DNA from: Parafrankia elaeagni
GTDB taxonomy: Bacteria; Actinomycetota; Actinomycetes; Frankiales; Frankiaceae
DNA length: 42,651 nucleotides
Direction: 5' to 3'
Assembly (NCBI RefSeq): GCF_000374165.1
Contig: NZ_KB893748.1
Coordinates: 1-42,651 of the forward strand
Below are positions 34,264-41,148 of this stretch, one piece after another (the first letter of the stretch is position 1; every line of letters starts with the position of its first letter). Under the pieces are notes generated by a model. The model was not told the origin of the DNA. It did no database searches and saw nothing but the letters and a program-made list of their open reading frames with translations. The position numbers and the translations under genes were made by a program.

Positions 34264-34824
34264 ATGGACTCCGTGCGCTCCATCGGAGTGGCCATCGGAA
34301 TCCCGGAGCCATTCCGCACAGAACTCCGGGACTGGCGCAGACGGGTGGGTGACCCCAACGCGGCACTCATCGTGCCGCACATCACATTGCTCGGCCCTAC
34401 CGAAGTGCCGATCGCCCAGCTTCCGGCCATCGAACGTCACCTGGCCGAGGTCGCCGCCGGCGGCGAGCCGTTCGTCATCCACCTGCGCGGGTCCGGGACC
34501 TTCCGCCCGTTGTCGCCGGTGGTGTTCGTGACCCTCGCGATGGGAATCTCCTGCTGCGAGCTGTTGGAGAAGGCTGTCCGGTCCGGCCCGCTGGATCGCC
34601 CGACCCGGTTCTCGTACCACCCACATGTGACCGTCGCCCACGACATCGACGAGGAGTCGATGGATCGCGCCGCCGAGTTGCTGGCCAAATACCGTGCGCA
34701 GTTCGAGGTGACAGGTTTCGAGCTCTACGAACGCGGAGATGACTGCGCCTGGCGCCAGTTGCGTCGTTTTCCGTTTGCATGCGGGGGTGGCAGGCCGACG
34801 TGGCAGGACGACGGGATGCAGTGA
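34264..34824 (+). CDS. 2'-5' RNA ligase/cyclic phosphodiesterase family protein (2H superfamily)
   Basis: A 186-residue protein with the two His-x-Thr motifs of the 2H phosphoesterases, PHITLLG and HPHVTVAHD. Family members hydrolyse 2',3'-cyclic phosphates or join RNA ends in vitro; the physiological role is uncertain. The ATG at 34264 follows an in-frame GTG at 34261, and either could be used; no strong ribosome-binding site is visible. The stop overlaps the GTG of the YihY gene (GTGA at 34821-34824), so the two are translationally coupled. In Streptomyces the pair lies downstream of trpS, which is absent here. Confidence 0.85.
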   Translation: MDSVRSIGVAIGIPEPFRTELRDWRRRVGDPNAALIVPHITLLGPTEVPIAQLPAIERHLAEVAAGGEPFVIHLRGSGTFRPLSPVVFVTLAMGISCCELLEKAVRSGPLDRPTRFSYHPHVTVAHDIDEESMDRAAELLAKYRAQFEVTGFELYERGDDCAWRQLRRFPFACGGGRPTWQDDGMQ

Positions 34825-36029
34825 AGTCAGGCGTGGCCTCGGTGGGCGATGCCGTCGGCGAGGTGCGCCGCCGACGCCCGCTGATCGACCACGCGATACG
34901 CGCCTACGGCCGCTACACGGGGGATGGCGGTGACCGTGTCGCCGCGTCCACGACGTACTTCGCTTTCCTTTCCTTCTTCCCGATCATGGCGCTGGTGTTC
35001 TCGATCACCGGTTTCGTGGTGGACGCCTATCCGGACGCCCAGGCAAAGATCGTGGAGAAGATCAACGACTATCTGCCCGGTCTCGCCGACCGCCTGGATG
35101 TCGCGAGCATCGGCAACGCGAAGGTCGGCGCCGGCCTGATCGGTCTGGCCGGTCTGCTGCTCGCCGGCCTCGCCTGGCTGTCCGCGCTGCGTGACAGCAT
35201 CCGGATCATCTGGCACCAGAGCCTGGAGACCGGGAACTTCGTGCTGCGGCGACTCAAGGACGTCGCGATCCTCGCCGGCCTCGGGCTCGCCCTGCTCGCA
35301 TCGCTGGTCGTGACCAGCCTCGCGACCTCGGCCACCGGCTGGTTTCTGCGCTGGATCGGGCTCGAGGGGAACACCGCCGCAGCCTGGGTCACCGGCGTTC
35401 TCGCGGTCGGACTCGCCCTGGTCCTCGACATGGTCGTGTTCGTCTACATCTTCTGGCGGCTGCCGGAGCACACGAACCGTCACCGGGTGCTGCGGGCGGC
35501 CCTGCTGGGCGCCCTCGGCGTCGAGCTGCTGAAGCTCCTCGGGACCTGGCTGGTCGGCCAGACGACGTCCAACCCGGTGTACGGGGCGTTCGCCGTCATC
35601 GTCGGGCTGCTCATCTGGATCAACATCATGATGCGGTGGATGCTGTTCGTCGCGGCCTGGGCCGTGACGGCGCCCTTCGACTCGGACGTCGACCCCTCCG
35701 GCACAGCCTCCACGGACAGCTCCCAGGACCCCCCCGTGGACGGACACGTACGCGTGCCGGCCACTGGCGACGGCCGACCGGCCACGTCCGTGGACGAGCG
35801 TGCAGCGGCGGCCCACGGTGGCACACCAGAGGCCCCGGGCCCAGGCCCCGACGGCACGCCCGCGGTGGGGCCGCCCGGCCGGACGGCTGGCCGCGGTCAG
35901 CCTGGCCGCGGTCAGGCTGACCGGCCGCCCACCGGCGGGACGGCCGGCCAGGTCGGGTCCTGGCGGCAGCGTTGGCTGCGCCGCCGGCAGGCTGCCCACC
36001 ACCGCGATCGGACTCCTGCCGGGCGCTGA
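34821..36029 (+). CDS. YihY/BrkB family inner-membrane protein
   Basis: A 402-residue protein with about six transmembrane helices and the YihY signature: DGGDRVAASTTYFAFLSFFPIMAL near the N-terminus, GLAWLSALRDSIRIIWH, then FVYIFWRLPEH and VYGAFAVIVGLLIWINIM towards the end. The family was once mislabelled ribonuclease BN and its role is unknown. A hydrophilic Pro/Gly/Arg-rich tail of about 115 residues follows the last helix. The GTG at 34821 gives a GTGA overlap with the preceding gene; an ATG at 34779 would overlap by 46 bp. The tail-coding DNA contains a 9-bp inverted repeat (35895-35903 with 35914-35922). The gene converges on the carboxypeptidase gene, 21 bp away. Confidence 0.85.
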   Translation: MKSGVASVGDAVGEVRRRRPLIDHAIRAYGRYTGDGGDRVAASTTYFAFLSFFPIMALVFSITGFVVDAYPDAQAKIVEKINDYLPGLADRLDVASIGNAKVGAGLIGLAGLLLAGLAWLSALRDSIRIIWHQSLETGNFVLRRLKDVAILAGLGLALLASLVVTSLATSATGWFLRWIGLEGNTAAAWVTGVLAVGLALVLDMVVFVYIFWRLPEHTNRHRVLRAALLGALGVELLKLLGTWLVGQTTSNPVYGAFAVIVGLLIWINIMMRWMLFVAAWAVTAPFDSDVDPSGTASTDSSQDPPVDGHVRVPATGDGRPATSVDERAAAAHGGTPEAPGPGPDGTPAVGPPGRTAGRGQPGRGQADRPPTGGTAGQVGSWRQRWLRRRQAAHHRDRTPAGR

Positions 36030-36050
36030 CCTCGCGGAGGTACGGGGTGG

Positions 36051-37967
36051 CTACGGGGCGGGCGAGCGGACGGTTCCGTAGGGCGGAGTCTCGAGGTGCC
36101 GTCGATCCTCGCCCTCGCCCTCGGCCTCGTCCTGCTGCGGTACAGGACGTAGCGAGGGAAGCCCGACCAGGTGCCGGGGGCCGTCGGGCGGGCGGGGCGG
36201 GCTCTGGCGCGACCGGGTACGCGCCACTGTCTCGCCGGAGCCGGTCGAGGCGTCCGGCCGGACTCGCCAGGGCTGCCCTCCAGCCGCGTCGCGTGCCATC
36301 CGCTGCCGAGTCGCAACCCGACTCGTAACCCTGTCACCGTGCCGGACGCCGTAGTCGCGATCGTGGTCACGGGCGCTGCTGCGGCTGTGGTTGCTGCTGT
36401 GGCCGGGCTGACGGCGGTGGCCGGGAAGGTGGCCCGGCGGGGGTGCGGGCTCCCATGACGGGCCGGGGCCACGGCTCCGGCCGCGGGCTGGTCGGGCGGC
36501 GGTGCGGGTGGCGGTGCGGGTGGCGTGCCGGGCGCCCCGGCGGGGAGTGGGAGCTCGGCGGCGGGCGCGCCCGGCGAGGGTCAGCACGGTCGCGGCGATG
36601 GTGACGGCCAGGGCCAGCCAGGTCACCGTTCCGACACTGCCGGCCCGCGAGACCTCCGCCGGTCCGGTCTGGCCGTCACCGCGGTCACCGCTGTCGCTGG
36701 CGTCGGCAGGATCACCGGCGCTGCTGCCGCCCGCCGTCTCGGCAGCGCCCGCGGAACCCTCGCCGGCGTCGCCGGACAGACCCGGTTCGCCCGCCGCGGC
36801 CGCGGCGCCGCCGGGCTCGGCCGGGTCGGCCAGGCGGCCGATCGGCCGAACGTCCGCCGCATGGGCGAAGCCCCAGTCGAGCAGCGCCCGCGCATCCGCC
36901 GCATAGGCGGGGACCGTGCGCAGCAGAGAGACGATCAGGGTACGGCCGTTGCGGGTAGCCGCGCCGACGAACGTGGCGCCGGCCGCCACGGTGTAGCCGT
37001 TCTTGATCCCGATGGTGCCGTCATAGGTGCCCATCAGCGCGTTGTGGTTCGCGATCGCGAAACGCTCGCCGCCGCGTCCCGGCAGCGAGGCCCGCGGGAT
37101 TGTCAGGTAGCCGCGCACGACCGGCTGGTTGAGCGCCGCGCGGCCGATCACCGCCAGGTCATGGGCTGTCGTGTGCTGGCCGGGGGAGTCCAACCCGGTC
37201 GGATCCCCGGCCACGGTGTCGCGGGCGCCGAGCTCGGCGGCCAGCCGGTTCATCCGGTCGAGGACGGCCCGGCGACCACCAGCGGCCTCCACCAGAGCCA
37301 CCGTGGCGTCGTTCCCACTGGCGATGAGCATCGCCGTGGCCAGGTCACGCACGGTGTAGCGGACGCCGGGAACGAGCCCGACCCGGGTGCCGTCGACCCG
37401 CGCCGCCTCGTCGCTGATCGCCACCTGGCGGTCGGGAGGAAGGTTCGGCAGCACGACGAGCGCGGTGAGTATCTTCATCGTGCTGGCCGGCAGGTCCGGC
37501 AGCTCCGGGTTACGGGCGGCGAGGATCGCGCCGCTGGTGGCGTCCGCGACCAACCAGGCTTCGGCGGTGATGCCTGCCGGCGGCGACACGCCCGCCTCCG
37601 GCCCGCCGGAGGTGGCTGGCGCCCCTGCCGCGGGTGCCGGCGCTGTCACCGCGGCCGCGGCCGGTATCGGAGTCGCCGCCGGCCGAGCAGCAGGGGGCAC
37701 CGCGGCCAGCGGCTCACCGGGGATCGCCCGGGCGGCCAGCGGCCAGGGCGGAAGAGGAGCACCCGGACCGGCCGCCGCCTGCCCGGTGCTCCTCGCCTGC
37801 CCGGTGCTCGCCTGGCCCTGGCCTGACGTCGCCGCGGCGGGTGGCGGGAAAACGGTGATCGCGATGAGAAGCGTGGCAACGACGCCCACCGTCGCGGCGA
37901 CCGCCTGCCGGACGCGGTGCGGGGCAGGCTGGTGAGGGCAGGGGCGACGCGTGCGGCCGGCGTGCAC
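36051..37967 (-). CDS. D-alanyl-D-alanine carboxypeptidase (peptidase S11)
   Basis: A 638-residue exported penicillin-binding enzyme that trims the terminal D-Ala of peptidoglycan stem peptides. A signal or anchor helix at about 20-46 is followed by a Pro/Ala-rich spacer and the catalytic domain: Ser162-x-x-Lys165 in PASTMKI, Ser217-Gly-Asn219, and the third motif as Lys322-Asn-Gly in IGIKNGYT, where many S11 enzymes have KTG. A C-terminal helix (TVTWLALAVTIAATVLTLAG) anchors it, followed by an unusual Arg-rich cytoplasmic tail of about 165 residues. The GTG at 37967 has no Shine-Dalgarno site but a -10 box 7 nt upstream. The position beside YihY is shared with Streptomyces. Confidence 0.9.
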   Translation of the reverse strand: MHAGRTRRPCPHQPAPHRVRQAVAATVGVVATLLIAITVFPPPAAATSGQGQASTGQARSTGQAAAGPGAPLPPWPLAARAIPGEPLAAVPPAARPAATPIPAAAAVTAPAPAAGAPATSGGPEAGVSPPAGITAEAWLVADATSGAILAARNPELPDLPASTMKILTALVVLPNLPPDRQVAISDEAARVDGTRVGLVPGVRYTVRDLATAMLIASGNDATVALVEAAGGRRAVLDRMNRLAAELGARDTVAGDPTGLDSPGQHTTAHDLAVIGRAALNQPVVRGYLTIPRASLPGRGGERFAIANHNALMGTYDGTIGIKNGYTVAAGATFVGAATRNGRTLIVSLLRTVPAYAADARALLDWGFAHAADVRPIGRLADPAEPGGAAAAAGEPGLSGDAGEGSAGAAETAGGSSAGDPADASDSGDRGDGQTGPAEVSRAGSVGTVTWLALAVTIAATVLTLAGRARRRAPTPRRGARHATRTATRTAARPARGRSRGPGPSWEPAPPPGHLPGHRRQPGHSSNHSRSSARDHDRDYGVRHGDRVTSRVATRQRMARDAAGGQPWRVRPDASTGSGETVARTRSRQSPPRPPDGPRHLVGLPSLRPVPQQDEAEGEGEDRRHLETPPYGTVRSPAP

Positions 37968-37974
37968 CTACCGA

Positions 37975-37980
37975 ACGTTA
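37975..37980 (-). promoter_or_regulatory. Candidate -10 box for a leaderless carboxypeptidase mRNA
   Basis: On the minus strand TAACGT fits TANNNT and is separated by 7 nt from the GTG at 37967. Transcription would begin at the start codon. A -35 box is not recognisable. Confidence 0.5.
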
Positions 37981-38012
37981 CCGGTCGATCTTCGTCTGGT
38001 GAGTTTCTCGGC

Positions 38013-38903
38013 TCACGTGTCTCGGATACGTGTGCGGGTCGTGCGGATAGGCACCTTTCGTCCGCCCCGCGAACCAGTTCGCGTCGGAATGAAGAGATGG
38101 CCCCCTGTGGCACCCGCGTCCGCGGGTGTCGTCTCGGGTGGGGCACCGGTCCGCGGCGTGGGGTCGGTGCCGGGCGCGGTGCCCTGACCGGCGCGATCCC
38201 ACGGCGCGAGTTCCGGCGCGGCAGGGGCGGCCGGAGCTGGCTCCGCGGGTGTCGGCGGGACGACGGTTGACGTTCCGGACGCTGACGATGCCGCCACGGC
38301 CGTGCGGGCCGGAAGCGCCGGGGACCCGTTCGGGGTTGCCACAAGGGGTTGCGCCACCGGCGCCACCGGTACAAGCGCCGAGCGGATCAGGTCCTCGATG
38401 TCACCACGCAGCGACTCCAGCTGATGCGACAGCTCGCCCCGCATGTACTGCCGGGTGGCCGTGTCGCTCTGCGCCAGGCGCAGCGCCGCGACCTCGCGGG
38501 TCAGGAACTCGGTGTCCTCCCGCATCCGGATCGCGGCGGCCCGGTCCTCGGCCAGCGACGCGCGGTCCCGGTCGTCCTGCCGGTTCTGGGCGAGCAGGAT
38601 GAGCGGCGCCGCATAGGCCGCCTGGGTGGAAAAGGCCAGGTTCAACAGAATGAAGGGATAAGGGTCCCACCGCAGCAGCGGCATGGCCACGTTGAGCGCA
38701 ATCCAGACGATCACCACACAGGTCTGAATGGCGAGGTACCGCCCGGTGCCGAGGAAACGGGCGATGGTCTCCGCTCCCCGGCTCAGAGATTCACGATCCA
38801 CCCGGGCGGAGATCAGCGGGGAGCGTCCGGCGACCGGCACGTCGAGCCGGTCGGTGTGGGCCCCTCGTCGCACTGCGAGGCGGGTGGTGGTGTTCACGCT
38901 CAT
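38013..38903 (-). CDS. DUF1003 membrane protein
   Basis: A 296-residue protein with the DUF1003 core: AETIARFLGTGRYLAIQT, a first helix (VVIVWIALNVAMPLL), the conserved WDPYPFILLNLAFSTQAAYAAPLILLAQNRQ with the second helix, then a charged coiled-coil segment DRASLAEDRAAAIRMREDTEFL. After about residue 165 comes a Pro/Ala/Thr-rich tail. DUF1003 genes often sit near the magnesium transporter mgtE in actinobacteria, but none is in the window and the role is unknown. The ATG at 38903 has GGAGG about 11 nt upstream and matches the family N-terminus; an in-frame ATG at 38957 is less likely. A promoter, short ORF and terminator lie immediately upstream and may control it by attenuation. Confidence 0.85.
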   Translation of the reverse strand: MSVNTTTRLAVRRGAHTDRLDVPVAGRSPLISARVDRESLSRGAETIARFLGTGRYLAIQTCVVIVWIALNVAMPLLRWDPYPFILLNLAFSTQAAYAAPLILLAQNRQDDRDRASLAEDRAAAIRMREDTEFLTREVAALRLAQSDTATRQYMRGELSHQLESLRGDIEDLIRSALVPVAPVAQPLVATPNGSPALPARTAVAASSASGTSTVVPPTPAEPAPAAPAAPELAPWDRAGQGTAPGTDPTPRTGAPPETTPADAGATGGHLFIPTRTGSRGGRKVPIRTTRTRIRDT

Positions 38904-39031
38904 GGGAGACGTCCCCTCCGCGTTCGGGCTGCCGCACATGGGCAGGCCGAAACGCACTCCAGAGCAGGCCGCGAGGAGATGAACCCACGGCGGCCCGAAC
39001 CGACACGTCGCTGATCGGCCGCACCTGCCGG

Positions 39032-39060
39032 AAAAACCCGGGTCTCACGAGGACCTGGGT
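39032..39060 (-). terminator. Intrinsic terminator upstream of the DUF1003 gene
   Basis: Read on the minus strand, CCCAGGTC (39059-39052) pairs with GACCCGGG (39044-39037), with one mismatch and a 7-nt loop, and is followed directly by five T residues (39036-39032). It ends the transcript starting near 39223, or acts as an attenuator before the DUF1003 gene, whose start is 128 bp further on. Confidence 0.75.
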
Positions 39061-39148
39061 GTCATGGACGCGGGCCGGACTGACTGGTCGTGCGGACCGC
39101 TTCAGAAAGCGGAGACGGCACCGACCACGCCGGCCGCCGGGCTGAACG

Positions 39149-39205
39149 TCAGCCGGCGTCCACCAGCAGGAAGCGGCTGTTACTGGAGCACCCGCCAGGA
39201 CTCAC
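39149..39205 (-). CDS. 18-residue leader peptide or small protein
   Basis: A GTG at 39205 is preceded, at 8-nt spacing, by a perfect AGGAGG (39219-39214) and opens a frame of 18 codons ending TGA: MSPGGCSSNSRFLLVDAG. The promoter at 39230-39258 predicts a transcription start about 18 nt upstream of the GTG, so the ORF would be the first thing translated. Downstream come stem-loops (GGCTGA/TCAGCC next to the stop, CCGCTT/AAGCGG near 39100-39115) and the terminator at 39032-39060. The arrangement is that of a leader peptide in an attenuator, or of a stand-alone small-protein gene. The peptide has single Cys, two adjacent Leu and no run of one amino acid that would name a regulating metabolite. 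The unit lies between a dehydrogenase gene and the DUF1003 gene. No experimental support is available. Confidence 0.5.
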   Translation of the reverse strand: MSPGGCSSNSRFLLVDAG

Positions 39206-39229
39206 AGCGGCCACCTCCTCTGGTCAGCC

Positions 39230-39258
39230 TCGCTAGAGGATGGGAATTCTCTTGTCAA
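39230..39258 (-). promoter_or_regulatory. Near-consensus promoter (TTGACA - 17 bp - TAGCGA)
   Basis: On the minus strand a perfect -35 TTGACA (39258-39253), a 17-bp spacer and a -10 TAGCGA (39235-39230). It is the best housekeeping-type promoter in the window. The predicted start is near 39223. Confidence 0.7.
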
Positions 39259-39407
39259 GGATAACTGTCCCTCGCGGTTGTGCCGCTATGGGGTCCCCCG
39301 TGAGCTCTGTCGCCCTTATGTCGCCTGTCGGTGGCCGGTCACCCGCCAACATGCGGCCTCCGGGCCGGTGCGCAGTGTCCCGCTGCCCGGCAGCCACCGC
39401 CCGGCAG

Positions 39408-40502
39408 CTACTGGGCGCGCCCAGCCGCGTCCGCGGCCAGCAGGGCATCCACCAGCGTCGGTGGGTCGAGGTCGAAGGGCTCGTTGTGCGCCGTCTCGCC
39501 CTCGGCGAGCGCCCGTACCGCGATGCCGCGCAGCAGCTCGATCGGCGGATCAGCCAGTCCGACCTGCGCAAGGGTGCGAGGAAGCCCCAGCTGGGCGCTG
39601 AACGCGAGGACCTCGGCCAGTTCCTCCTCCGGCCGCCCCTCGACGACCAGCTGGACGAGCAGACCGAACGCGACCTTCTCGCCATGCAGGAAACGGTGCG
39701 TCTCGGCTGCCACCGTCAGCCCGTTGTGCACCGAATGGGCAACCGCGAGACCACCGGACTCGAAACCCAGGCCGGACAACAGCGTGTTCGCCTCCACGAG
39801 CCGCTCCACCGCCGGCGTCACCGCCCCGGCCCGCACGGCCCGGATCGCGGCCGGTGCGTCGTCGAACAGGATGCGCCGGCACAGCTCGGCGAGCGCACCC
39901 GCGGACGCTGTCTGCGCCCCGTGCAGCTGGTTCGCCCGCCGGGCCTCCCGGACGGTGCGCGCCTCATACCAGGTGGCGAGCGCGTCGCCGATGCCCGCGA
40001 CCAGCAGCCGGGCCGGCGCGGCCGCGATCGCGGCCGTGTCGACCAGCACCAGATCAGGATTGCGTGGATAGAACAGATAGCGCTCGAACGCCCCGTCCGG
40101 GGAGTACACGACGGACAACGCGCTGCAGGGCGCGTCGCTGGACGCCGTCGTCGGGCAGGTCACCACCGGCACATCCAGCGCTGCCGCCGCGGCCCGGGCG
40201 GTGTCGAGGACCTTGCCGCCCCCGGCGCCGACGATCACCGTCGCCTCCGGGTCGCGTGCCGCGGAGAGGACCCGGTCGATCTCCTGGTCGCTGCACTCGC
40301 CGCCGAACACGTGCACCGTGTAAGGGATCCCGGCGCCATCCAGGCTCGTTCGCCAGGCGTCCTCCAACAGCCGCAGCGGCGCCCTGCTGGTGACGATCAC
40401 CGCCGGGCCGGTGAGCCCGAGGCGGGCCATCTCCGGCCCGAGGGCGGCGGTGGCGTCCCGCCCCTGGACATAGCGACCTGGCGACCCGAACACGGCGAGC
40501 AT
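39408..40502 (-). CDS. Glycerol-dehydrogenase-like iron/zinc-containing alcohol dehydrogenase
   Basis: A 364-residue NAD(P)-dependent enzyme of the glycerol dehydrogenase branch. The N-terminal domain has the nucleotide loop VIVGAGGGKVLDTARAAA and PTTASSDAPCSALSVVY. Metal ligands are expected in GIGDALATWYEA (Asp), SVHNGL (His) and FLHGEKVAFG (His), all present. Related enzymes oxidise glycerol or reduce dihydroxyacetone or its phosphate; the substrate here is not settled. The ATG at 40502 gives the normal GldA start (FGSPGRYVQG); no ribosome-binding site is obvious, though TAGCGT lies just upstream. It follows the decayed iminopeptidase gene by 12 bp. Confidence 0.85.
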   Translation of the reverse strand: MLAVFGSPGRYVQGRDATAALGPEMARLGLTGPAVIVTSRAPLRLLEDAWRTSLDGAGIPYTVHVFGGECSDQEIDRVLSAARDPEATVIVGAGGGKVLDTARAAAAALDVPVVTCPTTASSDAPCSALSVVYSPDGAFERYLFYPRNPDLVLVDTAAIAAAPARLLVAGIGDALATWYEARTVREARRANQLHGAQTASAGALAELCRRILFDDAPAAIRAVRAGAVTPAVERLVEANTLLSGLGFESGGLAVAHSVHNGLTVAAETHRFLHGEKVAFGLLVQLVVEGRPEEELAEVLAFSAQLGLPRTLAQVGLADPPIELLRGIAVRALAEGETAHNEPFDLDPPTLVDALLAADAAGRAQ

Positions 40503-40513
40503 GGACGGACACG

Positions 40514-41110
40514 CTAGCCGGCCCCGCGGCTCTTCCGCAGGGAGATGCCCTGCGACCCGTGGTCCTCCGGACGGCACGGTCTCCTGACGGAGATCTCGCC
40601 GGCGGGCCGGTGAGCATTCACGCCGAACCGTTCGATTGCATCGAGAATCGCATCCTGCGTGGCGGAACTTCCGGTATGGCCCGCCTCGTCGATCACCTTC
40701 AGCTCCGCGTCGGGCCATGCCTTCGCCAGTTCCCAGGCGGTCCTGAGTGGACTGGCGAGGTCGAGCCTGCCGTGGATCAGTACTGCCGGGATGCCGGCCA
40801 GTCGGTGTGCGTCGCGAAGCAGCTGGCCGTCCTGGAGCCAGGCATTGTTCGCGAAGTAGTGCGCGCAGATGCGGACGAAGGCCATACGCGCATCGGCGGA
40901 ACGCCTCCCAGGGAGCCGGCACGAGGCGGCCGACCCCGTGGTAGAGCCAGTCGATTTCTTCGGGCCTGGTCATGGTGACGCCGACGAGGACGATCTCCGA
41001 GACCCTTTCGGGATACCGCTCGGCATAGGCGAGGATCAGCGTCGAGCCCCACGAGCCGCCGTGAGCAGCCCCTGCGTGTGGGGCTCGATGGGCGAGAACG
41101 ACTGTTTCAT
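40514..41110 (-). pseudogene. pip: Decayed proline iminopeptidase (pip) with two internal deletions
   Basis: Three pieces of a prolyl aminopeptidase lie in order but in three different frames. The first (from ATG 41110) reads MKQSFSPIEPHTQGLL, the usual Pip N-terminus. At about 41060 it jumps to GGSWGSTLILAYAERYPERV, the nucleophile elbow, continuing to TRPEEIDWLYHGVGRLVP and WEAFRR. At about 40892 it jumps again to ARMAFVRICAHYFANNAWL, then IHGRLDLASPLRTAWELAKAWPDAEL and AGHTGSS with the catalytic Asp and His, up to a stop at 40514. By comparison with intact enzymes of about 320 residues, roughly 85-90 and 70-80 residues are missing at the junctions. No functional hydrolase can be made. It could be taken for a small alpha/beta-hydrolase if only the last frame is read. 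Confidence 0.8.
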
Positions 41111-41148
41111 CCAGGGGGTCCGTCCTGGCTCTGGGCGGGGCGGCATGC

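Larger units (their letters stand above)
38958..39407. other. Intergenic region holding the small transcription unit
   Basis: The 450 bp between the DUF1003 gene and the dehydrogenase gene contain the promoter, 18-codon ORF, stem-loops and terminator listed separately. Nothing else is recognised. The part from 39259 to 39407 has somewhat lower GC and no open frame of note. Confidence 0.55.

Noticed and set aside
39149-39240. M-box (magnesium) riboswitch in front of the DUF1003 gene
   Set aside because: The GAGGCT near 39225 recalls the M-box, but the other conserved blocks (for example the GTCGA-loop and GCTAAA) are missing; the translated short ORF explains the sequence better.
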